A stretch of DNA of 64,000 nucleotides from Bacillus sp. FJAT-29814 (GTDB lineage Bacteria; Bacillota; Bacilli; Bacillales; Cytobacillaceae), in NCBI RefSeq assembly GCF_001510715.1, contig NZ_LMTJ01000008.1:252731-316730 (forward strand), read 5' to 3'. The notes below the pieces were generated by a model that saw only the letters and a list, made by a program, of their open reading frames with translations, was not told where the DNA came from and did no database searches. A program made the position numbers and the translations under genes. The stretch's first letter is position 1. Each line of letters starts with the position of its first letter. Shown piece by piece: positions 1-7,690 of the stretch.

Positions 1-2
1 TG

Positions 3-164
3 CCTCCGGTCCCTTGTGTATTTTATACCGCGGATGAGAAATTTCTGGGAACCCTTAGGGATGCCGATGATCATCAAATAACGATTGAAACCGCAAATCA
101 GCTTTCACAGACAATACCGATCAATCAGCTCAAAAATATTGTCATGATCGGAATCAAGCGTTAA
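3..164 (+). CDS. C-terminal fragment of an unidentified protein
   Basis: An open frame enters from the left edge and ends at TAA 162-164, giving 53 residues that finish in NIVMIGIKR. The start is outside the window. I do not recognise the family. It sits tail to tail with the CotY/CotZ-like gene, so a spore coat or exosporium role is possible, but this rests on position alone. Confidence 0.6.
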   Translation, partial: PPVPCVFYTADEKFLGTLRDADDHQITIETANQLSQTIPINQLKNIVMIGIKR

Positions 165-194
165 TAAAAAAGGCCAGCCGATTATCCGACTGGC
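165..194 (-). terminator. Terminator of the CotY/CotZ-like gene
   Basis: An inverted repeat pairs GCCAG at 173-177 with CTGGC at 190-194. The A-run at 164-171 gives a T-tract on the minus strand. It may also serve the truncated plus-strand gene. Confidence 0.7.
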
Positions 195-202
195 TCATTT
201 GT

Positions 203-709
203 TTAATTGCAAATTCCCAAGTTTACGTCTGCAATACATTGAATCGCACAGAAGCAGTTCAAGTCGACGGTCACACAGTCGTTGCTTGCCATGAAGGCTG
301 TAACTTGACAATGTTTTGCCAGGTTAATGCAGCACTTGTCATCGCAATTAACCAAGTTTACCGGAACAAATTTTGTGCCTTCTCTTTTTCCTGGAACAAG
401 AACACGCAGTGTGGCACAACAGTTGTCAAATACATCTTCAACGCGGAAGTAGATGGATACGCATGCATTGTCATCATTGTTAAAAAATGCATGGAATGGA
501 GAACCATCTTTTGTTTTTAAAACGAACACACGAGTGTCAACATTTTCCCTTACCGGCGAAACTAGTGAACCAAGGGGCTCGTTAAAACAACTGGTACAGG
601 ATTGGCATTCTTCTTCTTGAGCGGTATCTTGAATATCTTTAATCGCGCGAACTACTTGACATACGCAACTTTCGTTTTCGCGATTGTGACGAGAGTTTCC
701 ACAACCCAT
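203..709 (-). CDS. CotY/CotZ-family spore coat (exosporium) protein
   Basis: A 168-residue Cys-rich protein with CVC, CQSC, CC and CFC motifs spread along its length. It shows the family pattern of a Cys-rich N-terminus followed by a beta-rich domain (FVLKTKDGSPFHAFF, FVPVNLVNCDDKCCINL). CotY, CotZ and ExsY are known to cross-link through disulfides into the insoluble coat crust or exosporium basal layer. Length fits the family (about 150-165 aa). The start ATG follows a GGAGG site. A sigma-K-like promoter lies upstream at 749-776, as expected for a mother-cell coat gene. CotY, CotZ and ExsY cannot be told apart here. Confidence 0.9.
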   Translation of the reverse strand: MGCGNSRHNRENESCVCQVVRAIKDIQDTAQEEECQSCTSCFNEPLGSLVSPVRENVDTRVFVLKTKDGSPFHAFFNNDDNACVSIYFRVEDVFDNCCATLRVLVPGKREGTKFVPVNLVNCDDKCCINLAKHCQVTAFMASNDCVTVDLNCFCAIQCIADVNLGICN

Positions 710-748
710 TTATTTTTCCTCCTTACTCCGTAATATATCTTACAGTAC

Positions 749-776
749 TAACATATTTCACAAAAGCCTTTTGGGT
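749..776 (-). promoter_or_regulatory. Candidate sigma-K promoter for the CotY/CotZ-like gene
   Basis: On the minus strand AATATGTTA (749-757) matches the sigma-K -10 consensus CATANNNTA at all but the first base. An AC dinucleotide (775-776) lies 17 nt upstream, matching the short sigma-K -35. Confidence 0.5.
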
Positions 777-856
777 TACGGACAATTGCCTTATTTACTA
801 AAATTAGGCTTTTTCCATGATGCGATATCAGTCCAATAATGAAAGGATCAACGGTT

Positions 857-1213
857 ATGAAGATAACTATTTTTACTTTCCTACTTCTGTCTCTTGCAGT
901 TTTTAGGCTAACTAGACTTATCGTCTTTGACAAAATTACTGAGTTTATCAGAAGCCCTTTTTATGATGAAATACAAGAAATGAATGAAAATGGGGAAATG
1001 GAAATTTACTATACTCCGAAAAAATCAGGCTGGAGGAAATTTTTTGGTGAGCTATTAAGCTGTTATTGGTGCACGGGGATTTGGGCTGCTGCGGGAATGA
1101 TCGGTTTTTATTATTTTTTTCCAGACATTGCCGGTACCATTATTCTTATATTGGCAGTTGCTGGAATCGCGTCGATATTGGAAACAATTGTACAATTCTT
1201 TTTAGGAAAATAA
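857..1213 (+). CDS. yjcA: YjcA-like DUF1360 membrane protein
   Basis: A 118-residue protein with an N-terminal membrane segment (about residues 3-18), a soluble part with the LLSCYWCTGIW motif (about 67-77), and one or two hydrophobic segments to the end. The SCxWCxG pattern is typical of the DUF1360 (YjcA/YngL) family of sporulation-associated membrane proteins. The frame is open from ATG 839, but AAAGGA at a good distance favours ATG 857. In B. subtilis yjcA also lies between the cotXYZ cluster and spoVIF, so synteny supports the name. Function is unknown. Confidence 0.85.
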   Translation: MKITIFTFLLLSLAVFRLTRLIVFDKITEFIRSPFYDEIQEMNENGEMEIYYTPKKSGWRKFFGELLSCYWCTGIWAAAGMIGFYYFFPDIAGTIILILAVAGIASILETIVQFFLGK

Positions 1214-1228
1214 GGTTTTTTGCCTGAG

Positions 1229-1256
1229 ACAAGACCTGCCTTTTCATCATATTCTA
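1229..1256 (+). promoter_or_regulatory. Candidate sigma-K promoter
   Basis: AC (1229-1230), a 17-nt spacer, then CATATTCTA (1248-1256), a full match to CATANNNTA. It lies about 33 bp before the small Cys-rich peptide gene. Confidence 0.5.
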
Positions 1257-1288
1257 AATAGTAACCAACCATTATAGGAGGGAAAAAG

Positions 1289-1390
1289 GTGAAAAACAAT
1301 AATAAGGGCAATGGAACTACCAAGATTGTTAAGGCCTCACAGGTAATAAAAAAAGGCGGCTGCGGCTGCGGAAAGAAATCGAGTAAATAA
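1289..1390 (+). CDS. Small CGCG-motif peptide, probably spore-related
   Basis: A 33-residue basic peptide starting at GTG behind TAGGAGGG and ending GGCGCGKKSSK. The two cysteines in a glycine run and the upstream sigma-K-like promoter suggest a small coat-associated or metal-binding peptide. I do not recognise a named family. A good ribosome site, a promoter-like element in front and a terminator behind argue that this is a real gene. Confidence 0.65.
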   Translation: MKNNNKGNGTTKIVKASQVIKKGGCGCGKKSSK

Positions 1391-1400
1391 GCCACAAAAA

Positions 1401-1432
1401 AACTGCCGGTATCCACTGGCAGTTTTATTTTT
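1401..1432 (+). terminator. Terminator of the CGCG peptide gene
   Basis: AACTGCC (1401-1407) pairs with GGCAGTT (1418-1424), followed by a T-rich tail. Confidence 0.85.
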
Positions 1433-1512
1433 GCAATCCTTCCTGTCATAATTTATCGATATCTCGAAAAAACTATATAGTAGTCAAACTTATTGCAAAG
1501 GATATGAAACGT

Positions 1513-1980
1513 ATGCAGAATATCTATCGAGCCATGGCAATCGCAGGCATTTTACTTCTTTCGGGCTGCAACGTGGGCCAGCAAGGAAAAGACAGTCAAC
1601 TGGCACTGGTGAAGACAACGAATCCAAAACCAATAGTGACGGATGGCCGCAGAACTCCAACTTGGGTGGAGGAAATTAAGCGGGAGGTAAGCTCCTACCC
1701 GGAACTATATGATGTAGCGGTTGTAAAAGGGCAAGAGGGGACACTTGTTGTCTACAAAGTAAAACATTTGCACCGATTTAAAATGAAACAGATTGAAAAA
1801 GACGTAACCAAATTTCTTGAAAAAAAACATCCCAAGGAAAAATTTACGGTTTCCAGTGATTACAAGATATTTCTCGAAGCGGTCAGGCTTGATGAAAAAA
1901 TGAAATCACCGAAATTTCCTAAAAAGAAAGCAGAAAAACGGTTCAAGGAACTGGTCAAAATGACAGAAGATACGAAATAA
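1513..1980 (+). CDS. YhcN/YlaJ-type sporulation lipoprotein
   Basis: A 155-residue lipoprotein. A hydrophobic signal ends in the lipobox LLSGC, so the mature N-terminal Cys would be lipidated and anchored in the forespore inner membrane. The rest is a charged domain resembling the YhcN/YlaJ family found with spoVA genes. An earlier in-frame ATG at 1504 is only 1 nt from the AAAGGA site, while ATG 1513 has 10 nt spacing and is preferred. It is the first gene of an operon with spoVAC (15 bp gap), suggesting a role in dipicolinate uptake or germination. Confidence 0.8.
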   Translation: MQNIYRAMAIAGILLLSGCNVGQQGKDSQLALVKTTNPKPIVTDGRRTPTWVEEIKREVSSYPELYDVAVVKGQEGTLVVYKVKHLHRFKMKQIEKDVTKFLEKKHPKEKFTVSSDYKIFLEAVRLDEKMKSPKFPKKKAEKRFKELVKMTEDTK

Positions 1981-1995
1981 GAAAGGGGAATCCAG

Positions 1996-2472
1996 ATGGC
2001 AAGCAAGCAAAAAAACACAACACCGCAGCAGCAAAGGTACCAGGCGCTGCAGCAGAAGCATGAAAAGAAACGGCCGGTATTAAAGAATTGTATCAGGGCG
2101 TTTTTTGTTGGCGGATTGATTTGTACGGTTGGCCAAGCCATCAGTTATTTCTATATCTACTTTTTTAATTTTACCGAACAAAGTGTCGGAAATCCTACCG
2201 TGGCAACCATGGTGTTTCTGTCGATGCTGCTTACTGGCTTTGGTATATATGACAGGCTGGGGCAGTTTGCCGGGGCAGGAAGTGCAGTTCCTGTTACCGG
2301 ATTCGGAAACGCTGTGATTTCAGCGGCTATTGAGCATCGGACGGAAGGTTTTGTTCTCGGCGTTGGCGGGAATATGTTCAAGCTTGCAGGATCAGTGCTC
2401 CTTTTCGGCGTATTCGCCGCTTTTGTGGTGGCATTGATTAGAACGCTGCTATCCATGTGGGGGGTATTGTAG
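1996..2472 (+). CDS. spoVAC: Stage V sporulation protein AC
   Basis: A 158-residue membrane protein with a basic N-terminus (about 30 residues), then several membrane spans with the SpoVA-typical stretches GGLICTVGQ and AGSAVPVTGFGN. SpoVAC is a mechanosensitive-type channel that moves Ca-dipicolinate across the spore inner membrane during sporulation and germination. It ends with TAG directly against the spoVAD GTG, so the two genes are translationally coupled. Its AVPVTGFGNA motif recurs as the TIPITSFGNS stretch of spoVAE, showing that the two channel proteins are homologous. Confidence 0.95.
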   Translation: MASKQKNTTPQQQRYQALQQKHEKKRPVLKNCIRAFFVGGLICTVGQAISYFYIYFFNFTEQSVGNPTVATMVFLSMLLTGFGIYDRLGQFAGAGSAVPVTGFGNAVISAAIEHRTEGFVLGVGGNMFKLAGSVLLFGVFAAFVVALIRTLLSMWGVL

Positions 2473-3489
2473 GTGCTAAAGGGACAACAATCATGGGTGT
2501 TTCAAAACCGGCCAATGATTACGGCAACCGGGGTAACCGGGGGCCCATTCGAGGCGAATGGCAATCTAGCGAAGGATTTTGACCTCCTATTTGAGGACTT
2601 ATGGATGGGACAGGAATCATATGAAAAAGCGCATCGAATCTTAATGGAGGAAGCAATTAAAATTGCCTTGAACAAGGGAAATCTGGAAAAGGAGCAAATT
2701 CAATTTTTATTTGCCGGGGATTTAATCAACCAAATAACACCAACCAGTTTTGCGGCAAGGACCATGCAGATTCCTTATTTTGGTTTGTTTGGGGCCTGTT
2801 CCACCTCGATGGAAGGGTTGGCGTTAGCGTCATTTGTCATTAATTATCAAGGGGCAAAGAACGTCCTAACCGGCGCATCAAGCCATAATGCCGCAGTTGA
2901 GAAGCAATTCCGATATCCCACGGAGTACGGCAGCCAAAAACCCCCGACGGCACAATGGACGGTAACCGGGGCCGGCGTCGCCCTCGTCCAGCCTAACGAA
3001 CCTGGAGCGAATCATCCAGTAACCACGTCCGCGACAATCGGCAAGGTCATCGATATGGGGTTAAGTGACCCTTTTAATATGGGAGGGGCGATGGCACCAG
3101 CGGCGGCAGATACGATTATTGCCCATTTTCGCGATTTACAGCTCGACCCTTCACATTACGATCTGATTGTCACTGGCGATTTGGGAAGAGTAGGTCATGA
3201 TACAGCGTTTGAACTAATAAATAAAAGCGGACTAGAACTAAAGCGCAAGCAATTCCAGGACTGCGGAATCTTAATTTATAAGGATGATCAGCCAGTTCAA
3301 TCCGGGGCGAGCGGTGCAGCCTGTTCCGCCACGGTTCTTTATGGACATTTGCTTAATGAGATGAAAAAGGGCACCTACAAAAGGATTTTGCTGGTTGCCA
3401 CTGGTGCTTTGCTTTCACCGCTTAGCTTTCAGCAAAATGAAACGATTCCGTGTATTGCCCATGCGGTTGCGATTGAAATGAATGTTTAA
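2473..3489 (+). CDS. spoVAD: Stage V sporulation protein AD
   Basis: A 338-residue soluble protein with a thiolase/ketosynthase-like fold; the LFGACSTSMEGLALAS stretch (about residues 110-125) aligns with the ketosynthase nucleophile region. SpoVAD binds dipicolinic acid. Length fits the family (about 338). It starts at GTG with no gap after the spoVAC stop. The glycine-rich VTGAGVALVQ and QSGASGAACSATV segments are typical. Confidence 0.95.
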   Translation: MLKGQQSWVFQNRPMITATGVTGGPFEANGNLAKDFDLLFEDLWMGQESYEKAHRILMEEAIKIALNKGNLEKEQIQFLFAGDLINQITPTSFAARTMQIPYFGLFGACSTSMEGLALASFVINYQGAKNVLTGASSHNAAVEKQFRYPTEYGSQKPPTAQWTVTGAGVALVQPNEPGANHPVTTSATIGKVIDMGLSDPFNMGGAMAPAAADTIIAHFRDLQLDPSHYDLIVTGDLGRVGHDTAFELINKSGLELKRKQFQDCGILIYKDDQPVQSGASGAACSATVLYGHLLNEMKKGTYKRILLVATGALLSPLSFQQNETIPCIAHAVAIEMNV

Positions 3490-3500
3490 AATAGGAGTGA

Positions 3501-3863
3501 GTGCTTATGTTGGCTATGTTTTTTTGGGCATTTGTAATTGGCGGCATAATTTGTGTGATTGGTCAGCTGTTGTTTGATGTTGCCAAGCTTACACCAGGAC
3601 ATACTTTAAGCTTGCTGGTTGTAGCAGGAGCGATTTTGGCGGGGTTTGGGTTATATGAGCCGCTTATCAATTTTGCCGGAGCAGGGGCAACGATTCCGAT
3701 TACCAGTTTTGGCAATTCCCTCGTCCATGGGGCACTTGACGATGCCAAGAACCATGGATTGATCGGCGTTTTGACGGGGATGTTTCAGGTAACAAGCTCA
3801 GGAGTTTCGGCAGCCATCATTTTTGGATTTTTGGGTGCGTTAATTTTTAAACCAAAAGGGTAA
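3501..3863 (+). CDS. spoVAE: Stage V sporulation protein AE (SpoVAEb type)
   Basis: A 120-residue membrane protein with GGIICVIGQL, then GAGATIPITSFGNSLVHGA and a final hydrophobic span, homologous to SpoVAC. It lies 11 bp after spoVAD. The operon stops here: spoVAA, AB, AEa and AF of the B. subtilis heptacistronic operon are absent, so this is probably a secondary, reduced spoVA set. The start at 3501 could be replaced by internal ATGs, but GGAGTG upstream fits well. Confidence 0.93.
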   Translation: MLMLAMFFWAFVIGGIICVIGQLLFDVAKLTPGHTLSLLVVAGAILAGFGLYEPLINFAGAGATIPITSFGNSLVHGALDDAKNHGLIGVLTGMFQVTSSGVSAAIIFGFLGALIFKPKG

Positions 3864-3909
3864 ATGCTCATTTTTTCTTCAAAAGGACGAATAGCTTATT
3901 CATGCCTAT

Positions 3910-3937
3910 ACACATTTTTTAGTGATTTCATATGTTA
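3910..3937 (+). promoter_or_regulatory. Candidate sigma-K promoter for a YjcZ gene
   Basis: AC (3910-3911), 17 nt, then CATATGTTA (3929-3937), a full match to CATANNNTA. It is 33 bp before the YjcZ-like start. Confidence 0.55.
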
Positions 3938-3970
3938 TTAGTGAGATTACTAAAGAGAGGTGAACAGTTT

Positions 3971-4090
3971 ATGTGCTTCGGAGGATTCGGAGGGTACGGC
4001 TACGGTGGCGGCTTCGGCTACGGCGGCAGCTTTGTGTTAATCGTAGTACTATTCATTCTATTAATCATTGTCGGTGCTAGCTTCTATTAG
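3971..4090 (+). CDS. YjcZ-family sporulation micropeptide
   Basis: A 39-residue peptide with a Gly/Tyr/Phe-rich head (GGYGYGGGFGYGGSF) and a C-terminal membrane span (VLIVVLFILLIIVGASF). This is the YjcZ/sporulation-protein layout found in many copies in Bacillaceae. It follows GAGAGGTG and ends before a strong terminator. Two further copies are at 56418 and 56538. Role unknown, presumably in coat or spore membrane. Confidence 0.9.
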   Translation: MCFGGFGGYGYGGGFGYGGSFVLIVVLFILLIIVGASFY

Positions 4091-4107
4091 TCCTTAATGG
4101 GAGCTAT

Positions 4108-4147
4108 GGAAGGGGTTGGCCTAAATTTGGCCGGCCCTTTCCTTTTT
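4108..4147 (+). terminator. Terminator after the YjcZ gene
   Basis: GGAAGGG (4108-4114) pairs with CCCTTTCC (4135-4142), with inner GGCC pairing, followed by T5. Confidence 0.85.
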
Positions 4148-4204
4148 GCTCACCTTTTTTAGCTTCCTTCATACAATAAAGTAGTTTATGAAGGAGTGTG
4201 ATTC

Positions 4205-4465
4205 TTGAACATGGATAATGGGTTCTTTAAAAATATAGAGAAAAAAACGGGCGTAAATATGCAGGATATCTTTGATTTGGCCAATTCTTTGCAGCACGCG
4301 AATTTTAAAGATGAAAAAACAGTGCGCGGTGTAATCCGCAAGGTTTCTCAACTGGCAAATAAGCCGGTAAGTAAGGATTTGGAAGATCAAATTGTCAGCA
4401 CCATTATAAAAGATGGGAAAAGCCTTGACTTCAATACTATTTCCAACATGATGAACAAAAAATAA
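4205..4465 (+). CDS. spoVIF: Stage VI sporulation protein F
   Basis: An 86-residue soluble protein beginning NMDNGFFKNIEKKTGVNM, the SpoVIF (YjcC) N-terminus. SpoVIF is a mother-cell protein needed for proper coat assembly, acting with GerE. TTG 4205 lies 8 nt from AAGGAG and fits better than ATG 4211 (14 nt). It is followed by yjcD on the other strand, as in B. subtilis. Confidence 0.9.
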   Translation: MNMDNGFFKNIEKKTGVNMQDIFDLANSLQHANFKDEKTVRGVIRKVSQLANKPVSKDLEDQIVSTIIKDGKSLDFNTISNMMNKK

Positions 4466-4467
4466 GC

Positions 4468-4508
4468 AAAAAGGCCGTTTCCCTAGTGGAAATTGGCCTT
4501 TTTGTTTT
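4468..4508. terminator. Bidirectional terminator between spoVIF and yjcD
   Basis: A near-perfect hairpin with AAAAAGGCC and GGCCTTTTT arms. The yjcD stop codon (TAG on the minus strand, 4483-4485) lies in the loop. Confidence 0.85.
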
Positions 4509-6498
4509 TGGTCAGCGGTGCTAAAAATCGTGAGCGATGTGCTTTTTTGCCCCGCCTATTTTCCGGAGCGGAGATAAATAACTGCTCCTGTGCCCTGGTC
4601 ATGGCAACATAAAACAGTCTTCTCTCTTCCTCAAGGAATGAAAAGTCACCACTCCTTGCTGATTCCAGCGCATAGTCATGAGGCAGGCTGCCATCAACAG
4701 CACCTAGCAAATAAACGCATTTATATTCCAGCCCTTTGGAACCGTGAATCGTACTCAAGGTGATGGCCTCACGAAAACGCTTGCTTAGTTTTTTCATTTC
4801 TTTGGTCATGGCAGACATATGATCCGCATGTTGTAGTAGTTCATTAATTGTATTAAAACGTTTTGCGGCAACTTTTAAGTCCTTTAAATCGTCGGAACCT
4901 CTTTCCAATTGGTTCGATTCACTGCCCCGTTTTTTGAGGAAATCAAGGAATCCAATGTCTGTCTCAATTGTTTCAATTGCTTTGACAGGGGACAGGCCCT
5001 TTAAGCCGCGGATAAGCGGAACTGCCTTCTTAAGTTTTTTTATTTGAAATGAATGGGTGGTTTTTAGCTGGGTTATCGCTTCTAGCAGGCTGCAATCCTG
5101 CAGAATGCTGATTGCCTTGATATCCTTTAAAACGGACTGTTTTAAAAATAGTAAGGGCAGGATGTCCGCAATGCCCTGTGGGTCTTCTTCGTTCATGCTC
5201 ACTTTTAAAAACGCAAGGGTACTCTTGACAATGTAACGGTCATAAAAGGATTCGGTTGCCATATCGATTTTAAACGGGAGATTTGAGGTGGCTAACCGTT
5301 CAAACACGGCACGGGAAGCAGCATTGGTTCGATATAGGATTGCGAAATCAGCGGGATTGGCCCCAGTGGCAATTTGTTCCGCAATATCGGTGATAATGAT
5401 TGTCGCTTCTTCCTCTTCATCATAAGGGAAAAATAAATAAGGCGGTTGGCCTGTGGAATACTGAGCCATCATCTTCTTAGGTTTACGAATTTTATTTGCA
5501 GCAATCATTTGATTGGCTACGGTTACGATTTCGTGGGTAGAACGGTAATTCTGTGCCAATGTGACATGCTTGGAGTTTGGAAAGTCCGTTTCAAATTCAA
5601 GCAAAAAGGTCGGGTCACTGCCCCGGAAGGAATAGATAGCCTGATCGTCATCACCTACAGCACAAACATTTTTGTTTTTTGCTGACAGCAGTTTAATGAG
5701 CTCGTATTGTACCTTATTAATATCCTGGTATTCATCGATTAAAAAGTAGTGAAAGCGGTCCTGGTAAAAGCTGAGAACTTCCGGACACGATTTAAATAGC
5801 CGATAGCAGCCAATCAGCATATCGTCAAAATCAAACAGCGCCGCATTTGTTTTATATTCTTCATATATTTTATATAAACTCGCTGTAGTCTCTTCCCATG
5901 GAGATACAGGCTTTACTTCATCCGGCATGATTAAATTGTTTTTCCAAAATCCGATTTGCTGCAACGCCAAATCAAAGGCAAATTCTTTCTCTGGCAAATC
6001 TAGCTCTTTACCGGCATCCTTAAGGATTTTATCACGCTGCCAATCCTTTTTTATCAATTTATCTGCTGACCATTTTGTTGATTCGTGGAATAGTAAAATG
6101 CGATAAAAAATGCTGTGAAATGTGCCAGTTACAAGTTGATTGATTTGATTCCGCCTGATTTTTGGGTAGGATAGCAGCCGGCTTTTCATTTCAGCTGCCG
6201 CTTTTGTCGTAAAAGTGACAAGCATAATGGAACGCGGGTCAATCAGTTTGACCTCAAGCATATAGGCCGTTCTCGCAGTCAGTACCCGAGTTTTTCCGCT
6301 TCCTGCCCCGGCCAATACCAATAATGCGCCGTCCGTCTCTACTACTGCTGCGGCTTGACTTTTGTCCAATATGATTCCCTGGTCGGCAAGTTCTTGTAAA
6401 TATGGCGGCAATTCAGTTGTTCTTAAATTTTTGTTTGATGCGAATGGAACAGTGGTCCTAATCGACTTTACCTGTTTATTCTGAAAAGCAGTTCTCAT
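4483..6498 (-). CDS. yjcD: UvrD/PcrA-like SF1 DNA helicase (YjcD)
   Basis: A 671-residue superfamily 1A helicase. Visible motifs are GAGSGKT (Walker A, about residues 62-68), LIDEYQD (motif II), GDDDQAIYSFRG (motif III), YRSTHEIV (motif IV), STIHGSKGLEYKCVY (motif V) and LFYVAMTRA (motif VI). All catalytic motifs look intact. It is a little shorter than PcrA (about 740 aa) and lacks a long C-terminal tail. Position between spoVIF and yjcF-yjcG matches B. subtilis yjcD. The ribosome site before ATG 6498 is weak. Confidence 0.92.
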   Translation of the reverse strand: MRTAFQNKQVKSIRTTVPFASNKNLRTTELPPYLQELADQGIILDKSQAAAVVETDGALLVLAGAGSGKTRVLTARTAYMLEVKLIDPRSIMLVTFTTKAAAEMKSRLLSYPKIRRNQINQLVTGTFHSIFYRILLFHESTKWSADKLIKKDWQRDKILKDAGKELDLPEKEFAFDLALQQIGFWKNNLIMPDEVKPVSPWEETTASLYKIYEEYKTNAALFDFDDMLIGCYRLFKSCPEVLSFYQDRFHYFLIDEYQDINKVQYELIKLLSAKNKNVCAVGDDDQAIYSFRGSDPTFLLEFETDFPNSKHVTLAQNYRSTHEIVTVANQMIAANKIRKPKKMMAQYSTGQPPYLFFPYDEEEEATIIITDIAEQIATGANPADFAILYRTNAASRAVFERLATSNLPFKIDMATESFYDRYIVKSTLAFLKVSMNEEDPQGIADILPLLFLKQSVLKDIKAISILQDCSLLEAITQLKTTHSFQIKKLKKAVPLIRGLKGLSPVKAIETIETDIGFLDFLKKRGSESNQLERGSDDLKDLKVAAKRFNTINELLQHADHMSAMTKEMKKLSKRFREAITLSTIHGSKGLEYKCVYLLGAVDGSLPHDYALESARSGDFSFLEEERRLFYVAMTRAQEQLFISAPENRRGKKAHRSRFLAPLTKNKKANFH

Positions 6499-6577
6499 GA
6501 TTAATTTAAACCCCTATTAAAAAATCCAACATGTTCTATCATAACAAAACGATTCAAAAGGGGAAAGAGGCAATAAA

Positions 6578-6608
6578 AAACACTTGCCGGTAATAATCAG
6601 CAAGTGCT
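6578..6608 (-). terminator. Terminator of yjcG-yjcF
   Basis: CACTTGC pairs with GCAAGTG. The A-run to its left gives a T-tract on the minus strand. Confidence 0.75.
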
Positions 6609-6616
6609 AACTATGG

Positions 6617-7039
6617 TTAGAGTGTCTTCATCATCGTTTTATGAGGGATTCCGGCATCCATGAATTCCTCCGAAACAACTTCATAGCCAAGGCCGGCATA
6701 GAATGGGATTGCATGGGTTTGGGCGTTGAGTTTGAGCCTTTGAAACCCTTCAATTCGGGCAAAAGACTCGATTTCCTCCATAATTGCTTTTCCAGCACCA
6801 AGTTTTCTCGCTTCCTTAAGGACACAAATCCGTTCAACCTTTCCGTAGCCATCTGTTTCACGAAAGCGGCCGGCGCCAATTGCCGTTCCATCATGATACA
6901 GGACAAAATGGGTTGATTCATCCTCAAATTGATCAATTTCTTCCTCAATCGGGACGTTTTGCTCCTCGACAAAAACAATTTTTCTAACTGAAAAAGCATT
7001 TTCTAGTTCTATAGGGTTTTCCACAATTTTAACATTCAC
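6617..7039 (-). CDS. yjcF: GNAT-family N-acetyltransferase YjcF
   Basis: A 140-residue acetyltransferase with the acetyl-CoA loop LGAGKAIME preceded by VERICVLKEAR, and the C-terminal NAQTHAIPFYAGLGY motif. GTG 7039 has AAAGGA at ideal spacing, and the resulting length equals B. subtilis YjcF (140); the longer frame to 7084 runs into yjcG. The gap to yjcG is 5 bp, so they form an operon. The substrate is unknown. Confidence 0.9.
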   Translation of the reverse strand: MNVKIVENPIELENAFSVRKIVFVEEQNVPIEEEIDQFEDESTHFVLYHDGTAIGAGRFRETDGYGKVERICVLKEARKLGAGKAIMEEIESFARIEGFQRLKLNAQTHAIPFYAGLGYEVVSEEFMDAGIPHKTMMKTL

Positions 7040-7044
7040 AAGAA

Positions 7045-7557
7045 TTATTCCTTTCCAAGACGAAATGTTTCGTAAACAGTCCAAGATCCATTCTCCAATT
7101 GATAGAGAAGGTGAAAACGATCAACCACTTCTTCAAAATCAATTTTTGTCATTCGCAGTGACCCGAATACATCGGAGTGCTCATCATTGGATAGATTTTG
7201 ACCAATCGTGATATGCGGAACAAATGCATATTCCTGATTTTGTTCACTGTATTCTTTATTAATTTCGGCATGAAGGGCAGTTAGCTCTTCAGAAGGCTCC
7301 ACTTTAAAATAGATAACATTGTTAACAGGGTAAAAGGAACTAATTTTTGAAGTTTTTAATGTGAATGGTTTTGATTTGCCGGCAATCTGCCGTATTTTAT
7401 CGGCAAATTCCTTTGCATCCTCCTCAGTTGCTTCGAAAGCATTTTTCAAAGTGAGATGCGGAGTGATTAAAGCATAATGCGGGTCATAGCGTTTCCGGTA
7501 GGAATTTGCAGCATCTTGCAGATTTTTGGATGGAAAAATAACGACACCAAATTTCAT
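7045..7557 (-). CDS. yjcG: 2H phosphoesterase / RNA ligase-like protein YjcG
   Basis: A 170-residue member of the 2H (2'-5' RNA ligase-like) superfamily. Two HxT motifs are visible, HLTL near residue 34 and HITI near residue 115, as in the family active site. YjcG is a conserved Bacillus protein of about 171 aa with unknown substrate. The start ATG follows TGGAGG. It is co-transcribed with yjcF. Confidence 0.93.
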   Translation of the reverse strand: MKFGVVIFPSKNLQDAANSYRKRYDPHYALITPHLTLKNAFEATEEDAKEFADKIRQIAGKSKPFTLKTSKISSFYPVNNVIYFKVEPSEELTALHAEINKEYSEQNQEYAFVPHITIGQNLSNDEHSDVFGSLRMTKIDFEEVVDRFHLLYQLENGSWTVYETFRLGKE

Positions 7558-7690
7558 AGATTAACCTCCAGTAAAGATATTTTTTCTATCAAATGTCAGG
7601 AGCACCGACAAGGGGAAATAGAGCTGATAAAAGCTTTCTAAATATTATAGCAAAATTTTGAAATATAAGAAATAATATTCAAGGATTCAG

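Noticed and set aside
239..520. Plus-strand open frame opposite the CotY/CotZ-like gene
   Set aside because: It lies wholly antisense to a well-supported coat gene, with no ribosome site or own context.
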